Assembly: GCA_012522855.1 (NCBI GenBank)
Contig: JAAYJQ010000031.1
Location: 1 to 64,000, forward strand
Source: Bacteroidales bacterium
GTDB lineage: Bacteria; Bacteroidota; Bacteroidia; Bacteroidales; UBA932
Length of the DNA stretch: 64,000 nucleotides
Direction of reading: 5' to 3'
Positions within the stretch are counted from its first letter, which is position 1; every line of letters begins with the position of its first letter. The notes under the pieces are model-generated. The model saw only the letters and a program-made list of their open reading frames with translations. It did not search any database and had not been told where the DNA came from. This document shows, piece after piece, positions 8,166 to 16,954 of the stretch. The translations under genes and the position numbers were made by a program.

Positions 8166-9524
8166 TCATCTGAAGAGTTTGTCCACTTCCGTAACCGCGC
8201 TCTGCAGGGCGAACACGGCCACGCGGTCGTAGGGCTCGATTCTGGTCGAACCGACGGCGATGATGGATTCACTGCCCCGTATCACCCCTCCGATCACGGC
8301 ATCCCGCGGGAAATCGATGTCTTTGAGCGCGCCTTTCGTGATGGCGCTCTCCGGCGGTACCGTATATTCGAGCACTTCAGCGGAGGTGCCGCTCATGTAT
8401 TTCACCATCCGGGCCTTGCCGCTGAGCGTAAATTTGAACAGCCGTCCCGCCGTGACGAGTTTTTTGTTGATCACGGCGTCCACGCCCATTTCTTCCGCGA
8501 TATGCAGGTATTCAATGTTTTCTACCTCGGCGATCACGCGTCCTACCCCGAATTTTTTTGCAATGACACAGGACAGGACGTTCGCCTCGTCGTTGCCGGT
8601 CAAGGCGACGAAAGCATCGTATTCGCGGATCCCTTCTTCCAGCAGCAGGTCGGAATTTCGTCCGTCCCCAGTAACGACGATGACGTTGCCGGGCAGTTTT
8701 TCGGAGAGTTCTATGCCGCGCTCCTTGTTCTTTTCGATGATCTTGACGGTATCGATATGGCTGCTCAGCTGCCGGGCGACCATTTCCCCGATGTGCGATC
8801 CGCCCAGGATCAGGACCTTGTTCACCTCGATGTCGCTCTTCCCCAGAAATTTCAACAGGCTTTTGATCCCTTCACGCTTGGCGATGATGAACACCAGGTC
8901 GTGGTACAGGAACTTCGTCTCCGGTTTCGGGATCAAGGTCTCCCCGTAGCGTGTGATGGCGATGACCCGGAATTGCAGTTCGGATGAGGAAGCGACGGCG
9001 GCGAACTCCGAAAGTTTCATGTCCAGCAGCGGCGAATCCTCTTCCAGTTTGAATACTTCGATCTGCAACTTGCCATGGCCGAAATCCATGGATTCAGTCG
9101 CTGCCGTCCGCTTCAGGAGATCCACGATTTCGTCTGCGACCAGTTTTTCCGGGTAGAACATCAGTTCGATTCCCATTTGCTTGAAAAACAATCGGTTTTC
9201 CGAGGTGAGAAACTCTTCGTCGTCGATCCTTGCAGTGACTCGTTTGGCTCCGAGGTTTTTGGCGAGCAAGGCGCTCACGATGTTTACATCCTGGGGGGCG
9301 AAGGGCACGACGGAGATGAAAAGGTCCGCGCGCTGTACCTCCGCCTCTTTCATAACTTTGATGGAGGAAGGCGAACCTTCAATGGTGACCACATCGACAA
9401 TCGTGTTCAAGCGCGCAAGCCTTTCGGCGTCGCTGTCGATGACCGTGATGTCGTTCCATTCCTGGCTGAGCATCTTGGCCAAATGGGAGCCCACCTCCCC
9501 GGCCCCTACGATGACGATTTTCAT
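8166..9524 (-). CDS. trkA: Trk potassium uptake regulator TrkA
   Basis: Peripheral NAD(H)-binding subunit that gates the Trk/Ktr potassium channel at the inner face of the membrane. The 452 residues are two repeats of a Rossmann RCK-N domain plus RCK-C domain: VGAGEVGSHLA (about 6), with an acidic VIDSD at the strand end, and the second LGGSHIGEMVA (about 228). A TrkH-type membrane subunit is expected but is not in this window. The start overlaps the glycosyltransferase stop by four bases, so translation is coupled at the end of a long leftward operon. Confidence 0.95.
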   Translation of the reverse strand: MKIVIVGAGEVGSHLAKMLSQEWNDITVIDSDAERLARLNTIVDVVTIEGSPSSIKVMKEAEVQRADLFISVVPFAPQDVNIVSALLAKNLGAKRVTARIDDEEFLTSENRLFFKQMGIELMFYPEKLVADEIVDLLKRTAATESMDFGHGKLQIEVFKLEEDSPLLDMKLSEFAAVASSSELQFRVIAITRYGETLIPKPETKFLYHDLVFIIAKREGIKSLLKFLGKSDIEVNKVLILGGSHIGEMVARQLSSHIDTVKIIEKNKERGIELSEKLPGNVIVVTGDGRNSDLLLEEGIREYDAFVALTGNDEANVLSCVIAKKFGVGRVIAEVENIEYLHIAEEMGVDAVINKKLVTAGRLFKFTLSGKARMVKYMSGTSAEVLEYTVPPESAITKGALKDIDFPRDAVIGGVIRGSESIIAVGSTRIEPYDRVAVFALQSAVTEVDKLFR

Positions 9525-10630
9525 ACCTTTTTCCTTAAATACTCAAAAATACGGTCTCCTTTTGTCAATGCGTGCCATACGATCCATCGGGGAAATAAAG
9601 CGGGAGCGGGAATATCCGGATGGTGTTCCAGGAAGGACCGGACTTTCTCCGGCCGGATTCCGTGTCGGGCACGCCGGAATTCCTTGTGCGCCTCGCGAAC
9701 GGAACGGAAGTAATCCAGCTTGCCGGTCAGCAGGTACACCACGGCGGAACAGACGTCCAGCACCTTTCTGAAAAAGAGGGTCAGCCTTGCCTCCCTGCAG
9801 GCGATCTTCGCTGCGATTTCGGGAGCGAAGCCTGTCTCCTGCTTTTTCAGGGCATAGGTTTTCGCAAGGTTGTTCTCCAGTATGAGCAGGTTGTTCCTGT
9901 AGTTGAGCTTCAGTTTCCAGGGGGAATGGTTCGGCAGCGTGCCGCCACCCAAGTGATAGACCACAGACCGGGGAACGACGGTCACCCGGTAGCCTTCCAG
10001 CTGGAGGCGCCAGCAAAGGTCGATTTCTTCCATGTGGGCGAAAAAACGCTCGTCCAGTCCTTCCATTTCCTCGAATAATTGCTTGCGAACCAGCAGACAG
10101 GCGCCGGTCACCCAGAACACATCCGCGGGGGAGTCGTACTGGCCGGTGTCCTGTTCGACCCGGCGCAGTACCCTTCCGCGGCAGAACGGGTAGCCGAAAC
10201 GGTCCAGCAAGCCTCCGGCGGCCCCGGCATATTCAAACAGGTCCTTGCGGAAATAGGAGCGGAGTTTCGGGCCGCAGGCGGCACAGCCGGGGTGGTTGTC
10301 CATCCATTCGACGAGAGGTTCCAGCCAGCCGGGAGAAACTTCGATGTCGGAATTGATGAGTAGGAAATACGTCAGTCCGTCCGCGTCCGGGAGGGAGCGG
10401 ATGGCCTGGAAGGCGCGGTTGTAGCCTCCTGTAAAGCCATAGTTCCTGTCGAGGCGGATTTGCCGGACAGACGGGAACTTCGCGGACAACATGTCCATGG
10501 AACCGTCCGTAGACGCGTTGTCAGCCACGATCACTTCCGCATCGGAAGGCATCGAGGCGAGCAGTCCGGGAAGGAACTTCTCCAGATACTGGACCGTGTT
10601 CCAGTTCAGGATGACAACCGCCGTCTTCAT
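9521..10630 (-). CDS. Family 2 glycosyltransferase
   Basis: GT-A fold inverting glycosyltransferase, probably adding a sugar from a nucleotide-sugar to a cell-surface glycan; the acceptor is unknown. The start is taken at 10630 (MKTAVVILNWN), because upstream residues in the same frame lie inside slyD. In 369 residues the family marks are VILNWN (about 5), VIVADNASTDGS (about 35), NYGFTGGYNRAF (about 65), the metal-binding region INSDIEV (about 92) and FFAHMEEIDLCWRL (about 195). It resembles rhamnosyltransferase WbbL-like enzymes. It lies 10 bases after slyD and overlaps trkA. Confidence 0.9.
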   Translation of the reverse strand: MKTAVVILNWNTVQYLEKFLPGLLASMPSDAEVIVADNASTDGSMDMLSAKFPSVRQIRLDRNYGFTGGYNRAFQAIRSLPDADGLTYFLLINSDIEVSPGWLEPLVEWMDNHPGCAACGPKLRSYFRKDLFEYAGAAGGLLDRFGYPFCRGRVLRRVEQDTGQYDSPADVFWVTGACLLVRKQLFEEMEGLDERFFAHMEEIDLCWRLQLEGYRVTVVPRSVVYHLGGGTLPNHSPWKLKLNYRNNLLILENNLAKTYALKKQETGFAPEIAAKIACREARLTLFFRKVLDVCSAVVYLLTGKLDYFRSVREAHKEFRRARHGIRPEKVRSFLEHHPDIPAPALFPRWIVWHALTKGDRIFEYLRKKV

Positions 10631-10640
10631 GGAGTGATGC

Positions 10641-11246
10641 TTACGCGTCCTGCTTGCAGCAGCAGTCTCCGTCTCCGTGACTTTCTCCTTGACAGCAATC
10701 GCCCTCTCCGTGTCCCTCGCAGCCGGGACAGCAGCAACCCCTCTCGTCGCAGGACTCTTCCGGAAGGAATTCTCCGTGAAGCCCTTCCTGAAGTTCTTTC
10801 TCGGAGGCATCCCGGACGGAGATGACCTTGCCTTTGAAACAGAGCGTCTTCCCGGCCATCGGATGGTTGAAGTCCATGCGGACCGCATCTTCCTTCAACT
10901 CTAGGATCCTCCCCTGGACCATCTGGCCTGAGTTGTTGAGCATCGGAAGAACCCGGCCGACCTGCAGGATGTCCTCGCGGATCTTTCCGTCGATTTCGAA
11001 GGCGGTCTTCGGGAGGTCGATGCGGAGTTTCTCATCGGCGACGCCATACCCGTCTTCCGGGGAAAGCGAGAAGCTGAAATCTTCTCCCGCATCTTTTCCC
11101 AGAAGCTCCGCTTCGAATTTCGGGAGCAGCATCTGGTTTCCGTGAATATATTCCAACGGCATCTCATCGGTCGCCTTGTCGGCAATGGCGCCTTCTACTT
11201 CCAGTTCATAGGTCAATGCGACCACTTTGTTGTTTGCAACTTTCAT
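10641..11246 (-). CDS. slyD: SlyD-like FKBP peptidyl-prolyl isomerase with Cys-rich metal tail
   Basis: Peptidyl-prolyl cis-trans isomerase and chaperone that in E. coli also binds nickel and helps hydrogenase maturation. The start at 11246 (MKVANNKVVAL) fits the family; the longer frame runs into tldE. In 201 residues the FKBP part is split by the insert-in-flap domain (about 70-125), with MPLEYIHGNQML (29-40) and DFNHPMAGKTL (125-135). The tail 166-201 has ten Cys in CCC, CC and CCC clusters plus two His, more Cys-dense than the His-rich E. coli tail. No hydrogenase gene is nearby. Confidence 0.9.
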   Translation of the reverse strand: MKVANNKVVALTYELEVEGAIADKATDEMPLEYIHGNQMLLPKFEAELLGKDAGEDFSFSLSPEDGYGVADEKLRIDLPKTAFEIDGKIREDILQVGRVLPMLNNSGQMVQGRILELKEDAVRMDFNHPMAGKTLCFKGKVISVRDASEKELQEGLHGEFLPEESCDERGCCCPGCEGHGEGDCCQGESHGDGDCCCKQDA

Positions 11247-11269
11247 ATTCGGATCGTTTATATTCGGTT

Positions 11270-12658
11270 TTAACTGCTGAAATCGACATTTTCGAATGCT
11301 AAGGTAGGAATAAGTTTCGACATGCAGAAGCGGGCGTCGTCCCCGGCTGCGAGGAGATGATTCCATAACGTCAAAAAGTTTCCGGTAATCAGCATTTCCC
11401 GGACGGGACGGGTGATTCTGCCTTCCTCGAACAGGAAGCCTTCGATGCCGTAGGAAAAATCACCCGTCGAGGAGTTGTTGTTCCCGCCGTTGAATCCGGT
11501 CACCAGAATCCCGTTTTTGACTTTCTCCAGGATGGCCTTCCGGTCCAGGGTGGACGGACGTTCTCCCAAGACGGGGGAAAGATAGGGGAGGAGAACGGGT
11601 CGCAGGGCTTCCTCCACAGTCGCAGTCGTGTTCATCTTCCTGGCGATATACGTGTTGATGTAGTACGTCCGAACGATCCCTCCTTCGATGATCGGAGCCT
11701 CCTTCGTGGCGACGCCCTCCGAGTCGAAGAGCTTGGATCCGCTCCTGCCGGGAGTTCTCGGCCGGTCCACGAGTGTCAGTCCTTCGGAAAAGACTTGAGT
11801 CCCCAGGGTGCCTTCCAGGAAAGAATTCCGCTGCTGCAGGGAATATCCACCGAGCGCTTTCAGCAGGGGATTCACCAGCCTGGAGGCACATTCGCTGTCC
11901 ACTACCAGGTTGTATTTCCCGCTTTCCGGATTCTCCGGAGCGATCTGCGCGGCAGCCCTTTCCATGGCGGTTCTTCCGAGGAAGCGGAGGTCGAGCCGCT
12001 CCAGAAGCGGAGACGAGTCCCACCAATAGCCGCTGTATTTCCGGCCTTCACTGTCTTGTATGGTCGTTTCTACCCCGTATTCGAAGGCGGTTTCGGTGTG
12101 CCGGCACCGGAGCCCGTTGCTGTCGATTACCAACTGGTCCGTGAGGGTGTCGGAATATTCCCCTTCTTCGGAAATGAGCCGGTACGTCATTCCCGTGTCG
12201 GAACGTAGTTCCTTGTTTCCCATTTCCGGAAAGATGGCCGCTTTGCCGGCCAAGTCCAGTCTGCGCGCGGCGTTTATGGAAGCGTAGGCTGGATCCAGCA
12301 GACCGAGTTCCCTCCCGGTTCGAGCGTCACGGGCCGTCCGCGCAGGATCGGGAAGGTCTCTGCAGGGGTCTTCCGCCAGCATCCTGACGGTCGAGACTGC
12401 TTTTTGCAGAAAAGGTCCCAGGGTTTCCAGTTGCAGCAGGTTGGTGGAAAAACTCCCGAATCGTCCGTCCACGAAGAGGCAGATTGTCAAAGCATGGTCC
12501 AGGCAGTGGTTCACTCTATCCAATTCTCCGTTGAGCGTCGCGAAGGAATCCATACAACTCCAGGACAAAGTGAACCGGGCTTTTTGCGCGCCGGCTTCCA
12601 GTGCCATCGCCATAGCGCGCTCAAGGATTTGTATCTCGTTTTCAGGAATCATGGTCAT
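11270..12658 (-). CDS. tldE: TldE/PmbA-type metalloprotease partner
   Basis: Partner subunit of the TldD/TldE protease, which in E. coli processes microcin B17 and degrades CcdA. The 462 residues have the conserved PmbA features: a central RLVNPLLKALGGYSLQQRNSFL segment (about 262-283), LTLVDRPRTPG (about 300), and the C-terminal GFNGGNNNSSTGDFSYGIEGFLFEEG block (about 395-420). It lacks the HExxxH zinc motif, as expected for the non-catalytic partner. Its start overlaps the tldD stop by four bases, so the two are made together. Confidence 0.92.
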   Translation of the reverse strand: MTMIPENEIQILERAMAMALEAGAQKARFTLSWSCMDSFATLNGELDRVNHCLDHALTICLFVDGRFGSFSTNLLQLETLGPFLQKAVSTVRMLAEDPCRDLPDPARTARDARTGRELGLLDPAYASINAARRLDLAGKAAIFPEMGNKELRSDTGMTYRLISEEGEYSDTLTDQLVIDSNGLRCRHTETAFEYGVETTIQDSEGRKYSGYWWDSSPLLERLDLRFLGRTAMERAAAQIAPENPESGKYNLVVDSECASRLVNPLLKALGGYSLQQRNSFLEGTLGTQVFSEGLTLVDRPRTPGRSGSKLFDSEGVATKEAPIIEGGIVRTYYINTYIARKMNTTATVEEALRPVLLPYLSPVLGERPSTLDRKAILEKVKNGILVTGFNGGNNNSSTGDFSYGIEGFLFEEGRITRPVREMLITGNFLTLWNHLLAAGDDARFCMSKLIPTLAFENVDFSS

Positions 12659-14133
12659 TCTCCTCCAACGATAAGATGGTCAACCAGGACCGTCGGAATG
12701 CCGCAGGAAACCGGGCAACTCTGCCCCTTTCCGCAAGTCCAGGCACCTTCGTCTATTTTCAAGTCATTCCCGACAGCCGCGATATCCGCCAGTGCGCGTG
12801 GACCGTTGCCGATGATGTTGATATCTTTCACCGGGCGGGTCAGACGGCCGTTTTCGATGAGGGAACCGCTCTTTACGAAGAACGTAAAGTCGCCCTCCCC
12901 GATCTGGACCTGCCCGTTCGAAAATTCATCCACGTAGATGCCTCGCTTCACGCTGGCGATGATCTCGGCCGGATCGGCATCCCCGCTTTCCATGTAGGTG
13001 GCGCGCATGCGGGGAAGCGGAGGGTAGCGAAAACTTTCCCGTCTGCCGTTGCCGGTCGGGGACACGCCGTAGAACCGGGCGCTGATGCGGTCGTGGAGAT
13101 AGGAACGCAGCACCCCTTCGCGGACCATGTACGTCTTCTGTCCAGGCACGCCTTCGTCGTCGTAGTTCACGGCGCCGCGGTTGGACGGAAGGGTTCCGTC
13201 ATCTACGATGGAAATGCGCGCGTCGCAGACCTTTTGGCCCACCCGGTCGCTGAATATGGACTGCCCCTTGCGGTTGAAATCGGCTTCGAACGCATGGCCC
13301 ATGGCTTCATGGAGCAGGATGCCGGAGGCACCGGAACCCATGACGACAGGCATCTCTCCTCCTTCCGGCCGTTTCGCCGCGAACCGTTCGTCGATGCCCC
13401 GCACCGCATCCTCGGCAATTTCCAACAACAGTTCCTCCGTTAGCATTTCAGGACCCGTCCGGAAGCTTCTGGATACGGACTTGTTTTCCGTGACATTGCC
13501 CTGGCTGAAAATGACCGAGACCGCCAGGCTGGCAAGCGGACGCGTGTCGAAGGTCATTTCCCGGAAAGAATTGTATTGAAGAATATCGCTGACTTGGCTG
13601 GACATCCTGACGATGACCTTGACGATCCGGGGATCTTTCGCGGTGATCAATCTTTCCAGGCGCTCCAGCAGCGGTACAAATTTTCGCGCTTCCTCGGTTC
13701 TCCAGTCCGCGCGGAAAGGATACCGGTCGGGAAAGGACATTCTTTCCGGAAATATCCGGAATCCTGAAAGCATCTCGGGCGCTTCATTTCGAACCGTTTT
13801 CAGCCCCGCCTTCCGGAACGGACGGCGGATGGCAGAGGACATCGAAATCGCCGAAGCGGCTTTGGCGGCCTCGAGCATCAATGGTAATTCCGTCCGTTCG
13901 GAATAGGCGTACCCCGTCTTTTCCCCCTGCAGCACCCGGATGCCGACTCCGTGGTCGACATGGAAACCTCCTGAGGCGACCTGTCCGTCTCGGAGCAGCA
14001 GATCCGTCCAAGTGGTATCTTCGAAGAAGAGATCGCAATAGTCGCCGCCCTCTCTCCTCCCTTCCTCGATCAACCTGTCAAGCGCAGGTTCATCCACCCG
14101 GAATGTATCCAGATAGAGACGCTTCTCTTTCAT
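12655..14133 (-). CDS. tldD: TldD-type zinc metalloprotease subunit
   Basis: Catalytic subunit of the TldD/TldE heterodimeric peptidase. The 492-residue product has the HExxxH motif as HEAMGHAFEAD (about 278-288) in the segment GASGILLHEAMGH. It also has the conserved REGVLRSYLHDR (about 343) and the C-terminal GQVQIGEGDFTFFVK (about 420), and a terminal Cys-containing block ending in CGIPTVLVDHLIVGG. The start (MKEKRLYL) overlaps the preceding kinase-like gene in an ATGA. Substrate is unknown; no RiPP precursor is seen in the operon. Confidence 0.93.
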   Translation of the reverse strand: MKEKRLYLDTFRVDEPALDRLIEEGRREGGDYCDLFFEDTTWTDLLLRDGQVASGGFHVDHGVGIRVLQGEKTGYAYSERTELPLMLEAAKAASAISMSSAIRRPFRKAGLKTVRNEAPEMLSGFRIFPERMSFPDRYPFRADWRTEEARKFVPLLERLERLITAKDPRIVKVIVRMSSQVSDILQYNSFREMTFDTRPLASLAVSVIFSQGNVTENKSVSRSFRTGPEMLTEELLLEIAEDAVRGIDERFAAKRPEGGEMPVVMGSGASGILLHEAMGHAFEADFNRKGQSIFSDRVGQKVCDARISIVDDGTLPSNRGAVNYDDEGVPGQKTYMVREGVLRSYLHDRISARFYGVSPTGNGRRESFRYPPLPRMRATYMESGDADPAEIIASVKRGIYVDEFSNGQVQIGEGDFTFFVKSGSLIENGRLTRPVKDINIIGNGPRALADIAAVGNDLKIDEGAWTCGKGQSCPVSCGIPTVLVDHLIVGGE

Positions 14134-14729
14134 CGTGTCCCTTCCAATATTTTTTCAAATTCGGCATTCATCCGGAGGATCTTCTCGTATTTTTCTTCAT
14201 CGGAGATGTGAAGGCTGTTCTTCGTGCCGTCCGCGATCGGCGTGGCCGGATCCGTTGAATTATCTGTCAGGATCCAGTGGTCACAAAGCGGAATGAAGTC
14301 TCGGAACAAGTAGTAGAGCCCCCGGCTGTACCGTCTGCGGATCGTCTCTTCCTTGATGTTGTGTCCGCCGGCTTCTACCCGGGCTTTGACGCGAGCGATG
14401 GCCAGTTCCGGTGAACTCAACCAGAAATAGACAATGGTCACGTAATAGCCCGCTTCCTGCGCGTTGCGGATCATTTTGAGCAGGAATCGGGTTGCGAGAG
14501 TGGTTTCGATGCAGAAGTCCTGCTTTCGCTCGAACAGGTACCGGATCTTGAGCAGCATGTACCGGCTGGCGGCTACGGAGGCTTTTTCCGGGTTGAATGG
14601 CGCAAGGCTCTTTGCGAATTCGTCGGAATTTACGAACTCTCCGCAGTCCAGGAGTTCCGGAAGCACGGAATAGGATGCGGTGGTCTTTCCCGATCCGTTG
14701 CAGCCCGATATGATGAAAAGTCTCGGCAT
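14130..14729 (-). CDS. Zeta-toxin-like P-loop kinase
   Basis: Small P-loop ATPase of the zeta toxin/AAA_33 type; zeta toxins phosphorylate UDP-N-acetylglucosamine. Of 199 residues, Walker A is GCNGSGKTT (9-17). A Ser-Asp pair in NSDEFAKSLAPFNP (about 34) and ETTLATR (about 78) match the metal- and substrate-binding region of the family, and RVKARVEAGGHNIKEETIRRR (about 113) carries the lid arginines. No separate epsilon-like antitoxin is seen upstream. Its stop overlaps the tldD start, placing it first in the tldD-tldE-slyD-GT2-trkA operon. A housekeeping kinase is as likely as a toxin. Confidence 0.8.
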   Translation of the reverse strand: MPRLFIISGCNGSGKTTASYSVLPELLDCGEFVNSDEFAKSLAPFNPEKASVAASRYMLLKIRYLFERKQDFCIETTLATRFLLKMIRNAQEAGYYVTIVYFWLSSPELAIARVKARVEAGGHNIKEETIRRRYSRGLYYLFRDFIPLCDHWILTDNSTDPATPIADGTKNSLHISDEEKYEKILRMNAEFEKILEGTR

Positions 14730-14865
14730 CGTTGCGTGTTTGTTGCCCGACCCTCGTCTGTTCGGCGAACCGGGTCGGGAAAGTAATCGGATGATTCCGG
14801 AAATTCTGCGGATCGTCGTAAATCTCCGCCCATTCCGGAAGCTCTTTTTCGGCCACCGCGTCCAA

Positions 14866-16560
14866 CTAGTCTTCCGTGGCCGCCTCGAGTTTCTTCAAGA
14901 GCGCGAACATGACGATGCCTGCAATGGTGCAGAGGATCATGAGCACGACCCAGTTGACATAGAGGGGGACCTTTTTCCAGAGAAGGCCCGGAATCGAGCT
15001 CAGGTAGTTCCCGATCGCGCTGGCGGCGAACCAGAGTCCCATCATCAGACCTTTGAACTTCGGAGGAGCGACCTTCGATACGAATGAGATTCCCATCGGG
15101 CTGAGCAGCAGTTCAGCGAAGGTGAGGATCAGGTACGTGCCCATCAGGTAGGTGGGAACCACGGGATCCGGGGAAACGGTTCCGCTCAAAGCAGCGGGGG
15201 ACATCTGACCGCGTGAAGCGAAAATCATGACGAGATAGCCGAGGGCCGCCACGAACATGCCGATTCCGATCTTCTTCGGGGCGGAGGGCTCCATGCCCTG
15301 GGGATACCGGGCGCTTTTCTTGTTTGCGAGCGCGCTGAAGATCGCCATGGACACAGGAGTGAGCGAAACGACATAGAACGGGTTGAACTGCTGGAAAAGC
15401 TGCGGCTGGATTGACAAGGGGTTGTCAAGCCCGCGATAGATCAGGTATGCGCCTGACCAGAGAGCAGCCGTAACGATTCCGCATCCGAGTTTGCCGGAAG
15501 GTTTCTCCGATTGAAAAATGCCGAACAGGGTGTACACGGAGGCCGCGATCAAGGCAAGCGCCCAAATGTTGAAACCGATCCGCGTCCAACCCGTCGCATA
15601 GCTCTGGGTGTAGTCGCGCGCGAACCAGGTCAGGGAGGCGCCATTCTGATGGAAGGCCATCCAGAAGAAAATCACGACTGCGAACACGAGGATCAGGGCC
15701 ACGATGCGATCCTTGGTCTGCTTCGGAGTCAGTTCCACGTAATTTTCCTGTGTCTGGGCTTTCTGCTTGGCATTGACATCCGCGTGCTTGAACCATTTGC
15801 GGAAGCCGAAGTAGATGAGGAAGGAAGCGATCAGGGAAACGCATGCGACGGCAAATCCCATGTTGTAAGAGGAGGACAGGTGTTCGATGTAGTAGGGACA
15901 GAACTGCTCCAGCCCCATACCTGCAATCTGGGCATCCGGCATCTGCGTAGCCAGGTCGGCAAGCTTAGCGGAGTCTGCCGCCCTGATGGTCCCGTCCATG
16001 AATTGGTGGGCCAAGGCGGGAATGTCAGCCTTGTAGATGAGGCCGGCCTTGCTCAGGAACCGGTTCGTGATCGCGGTCGCTGCAGACGGAGCGAACATTG
16101 CGCCGACGTTGATCGCCATATAGAACAGACTGAAGGCGCTGTCTCGCTTGGCCTGATACTTGGGCTCGTCGAACAAGTTGCCGACCATCACTTGCAGGTT
16201 ACCCTTGAAGAGACCTGTGCCGATGGAGATCAGCGTGAGCGCTCCGATCATGAGCGCGAAGCCCAAGCCATTCGCGGCGGTCGGGATGGAGAGGAAGGCA
16301 TAGCCTACGAACATGACGCAGATGCCCGTGACGATGCATTTTCCGAATCCGATCTTGTCGGCGAGCCAGCCGCCGATTACGGGCATGAAATAGACAGCCG
16401 CCAGGAAGATGGCGTAGACTTGGTTGGCCGCAGCCTGCTCCAAACCGAATTTAGCCTGCAGGAAGAGCATGAAGATGGCCAACATGGTGTAGTAGCCGAA
16501 GCGTTCACCCGTGTTGGCCAGAGCGAGGGCGAAGAGCCCTTTGGGTTGTCCTTTGAACAT
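14866..16560 (-). CDS. POT-family proton-coupled peptide transporter
   Basis: Inner-membrane symporter of the POT/PTR2 family taking up di- and tripeptides with protons. In 564 residues about 14 membrane spans are visible. The family ExxER-like start is seen in ANTGERFGYYTMLAIFMLF (about 15-33), then IGGWLADKIGFGKCI (about 61) and the second signature FSLFYMAINVGAMFAP (about 143). A long loop (about 165-215) sits between spans 5 and 7. It ends 136 bases before the kinase-like gene of the next leftward operon. Together with the PepD dipeptidase it would support peptide use. Confidence 0.92.
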   Translation of the reverse strand: MFKGQPKGLFALALANTGERFGYYTMLAIFMLFLQAKFGLEQAAANQVYAIFLAAVYFMPVIGGWLADKIGFGKCIVTGICVMFVGYAFLSIPTAANGLGFALMIGALTLISIGTGLFKGNLQVMVGNLFDEPKYQAKRDSAFSLFYMAINVGAMFAPSAATAITNRFLSKAGLIYKADIPALAHQFMDGTIRAADSAKLADLATQMPDAQIAGMGLEQFCPYYIEHLSSSYNMGFAVACVSLIASFLIYFGFRKWFKHADVNAKQKAQTQENYVELTPKQTKDRIVALILVFAVVIFFWMAFHQNGASLTWFARDYTQSYATGWTRIGFNIWALALIAASVYTLFGIFQSEKPSGKLGCGIVTAALWSGAYLIYRGLDNPLSIQPQLFQQFNPFYVVSLTPVSMAIFSALANKKSARYPQGMEPSAPKKIGIGMFVAALGYLVMIFASRGQMSPAALSGTVSPDPVVPTYLMGTYLILTFAELLLSPMGISFVSKVAPPKFKGLMMGLWFAASAIGNYLSSIPGLLWKKVPLYVNWVVLMILCTIAGIVMFALLKKLEAATED

Positions 16561-16644
16561 AAATACTATATATTTTTAATACAGAATTAGCAATTCAACG
16601 CGCTAATATAGTTTTTTTGTGCATAAAGAACAAAATCAAAGGTT

Positions 16645-16867
16645 ATGAAATATCATCCATTGACCCGAGAGCAAAGAAACGCAATCTACCTGGGTTTGCA
16701 ATCAGGCAAGAGCCTTAGCGCCATTGCCCGGCAGATTGAAGTGCACAAGTCTACGGTGAGCCGCGAGACCTTGCGCGCGGCGCGAGCGCATCGCACAGGA
16801 TCTGAAGACCACGGTGTATTTCGCCGACTCCTACGCCTTCCTGTCGCACTTGCTTTTTGACTCTGCC
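16645..16867 (+). pseudogene. IS30-family transposase remnant
   Basis: The frame opens with an IS30-type helix-turn-helix (LTREQRNAIYLGL, then SLSAIARQIEVHKSTVSRE), which normally begins a protein of 300-400 residues. Right after SRE the reading continues, in another frame, into ERIAQDLKTTVYFADSYA, which resembles the part of the DDE domain near the last catalytic Glu, and then stops. Most of the catalytic domain is therefore missing, so it is a non-functional internal deletion. Its 3' 129 bases are repeated at 18706-18834. Confidence 0.8.
16739..16867 (+). repeat. 129-bp direct repeat, left copy (IS30-derived)
   Basis: Bases 16739-16867 match 18706-18834 with a single difference (cggcgcgag against cggctcgag). 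The two copies are in the same orientation, flank the AbiE pair and end with the same putative terminal sequence ttgctttttgactctg (16850-16865). Confidence 0.9.
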
Positions 16868-16919
16868 CTCGGAACTTTTTCATCGTTTGTTTTCTCGTTT
16901 CAAAAAAACTTCCTAACTT

Positions 16920-16951
16920 TACCTTTGAAAAAACAGCAAAATTTCAAAGGT
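16920..16951 (+). promoter_or_regulatory. abiE promoter with overlapping inverted-repeat operator
   Basis: TACCTTTG (16920-16927) matches the -7 box TAnnTTTG, with a poor -33 (TTTC at 16898-16901, 18-base spacer). A perfect 10-base inverted repeat, acctttgaaa (16921-16930) and tttcaaaggt (16942-16951), overlaps the -7 box and ends three bases before the ATG. AbiEi antitoxins are known to bind inverted repeats in their own promoter, so this is the expected autoregulatory site. Confidence 0.65.
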
Positions 16952-16954
16952 GTT

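Noticed and set aside
14730..14865. A TTG-started frame (AVAEKELPEWAEIYDDP) just before the zeta-like gene, as a possible antitoxin
   Set aside because: The frame does not end before the kinase but runs on through most of it, and the start is weak. The first 25 residues look protein-like, but there is no stop that would define a small antitoxin.
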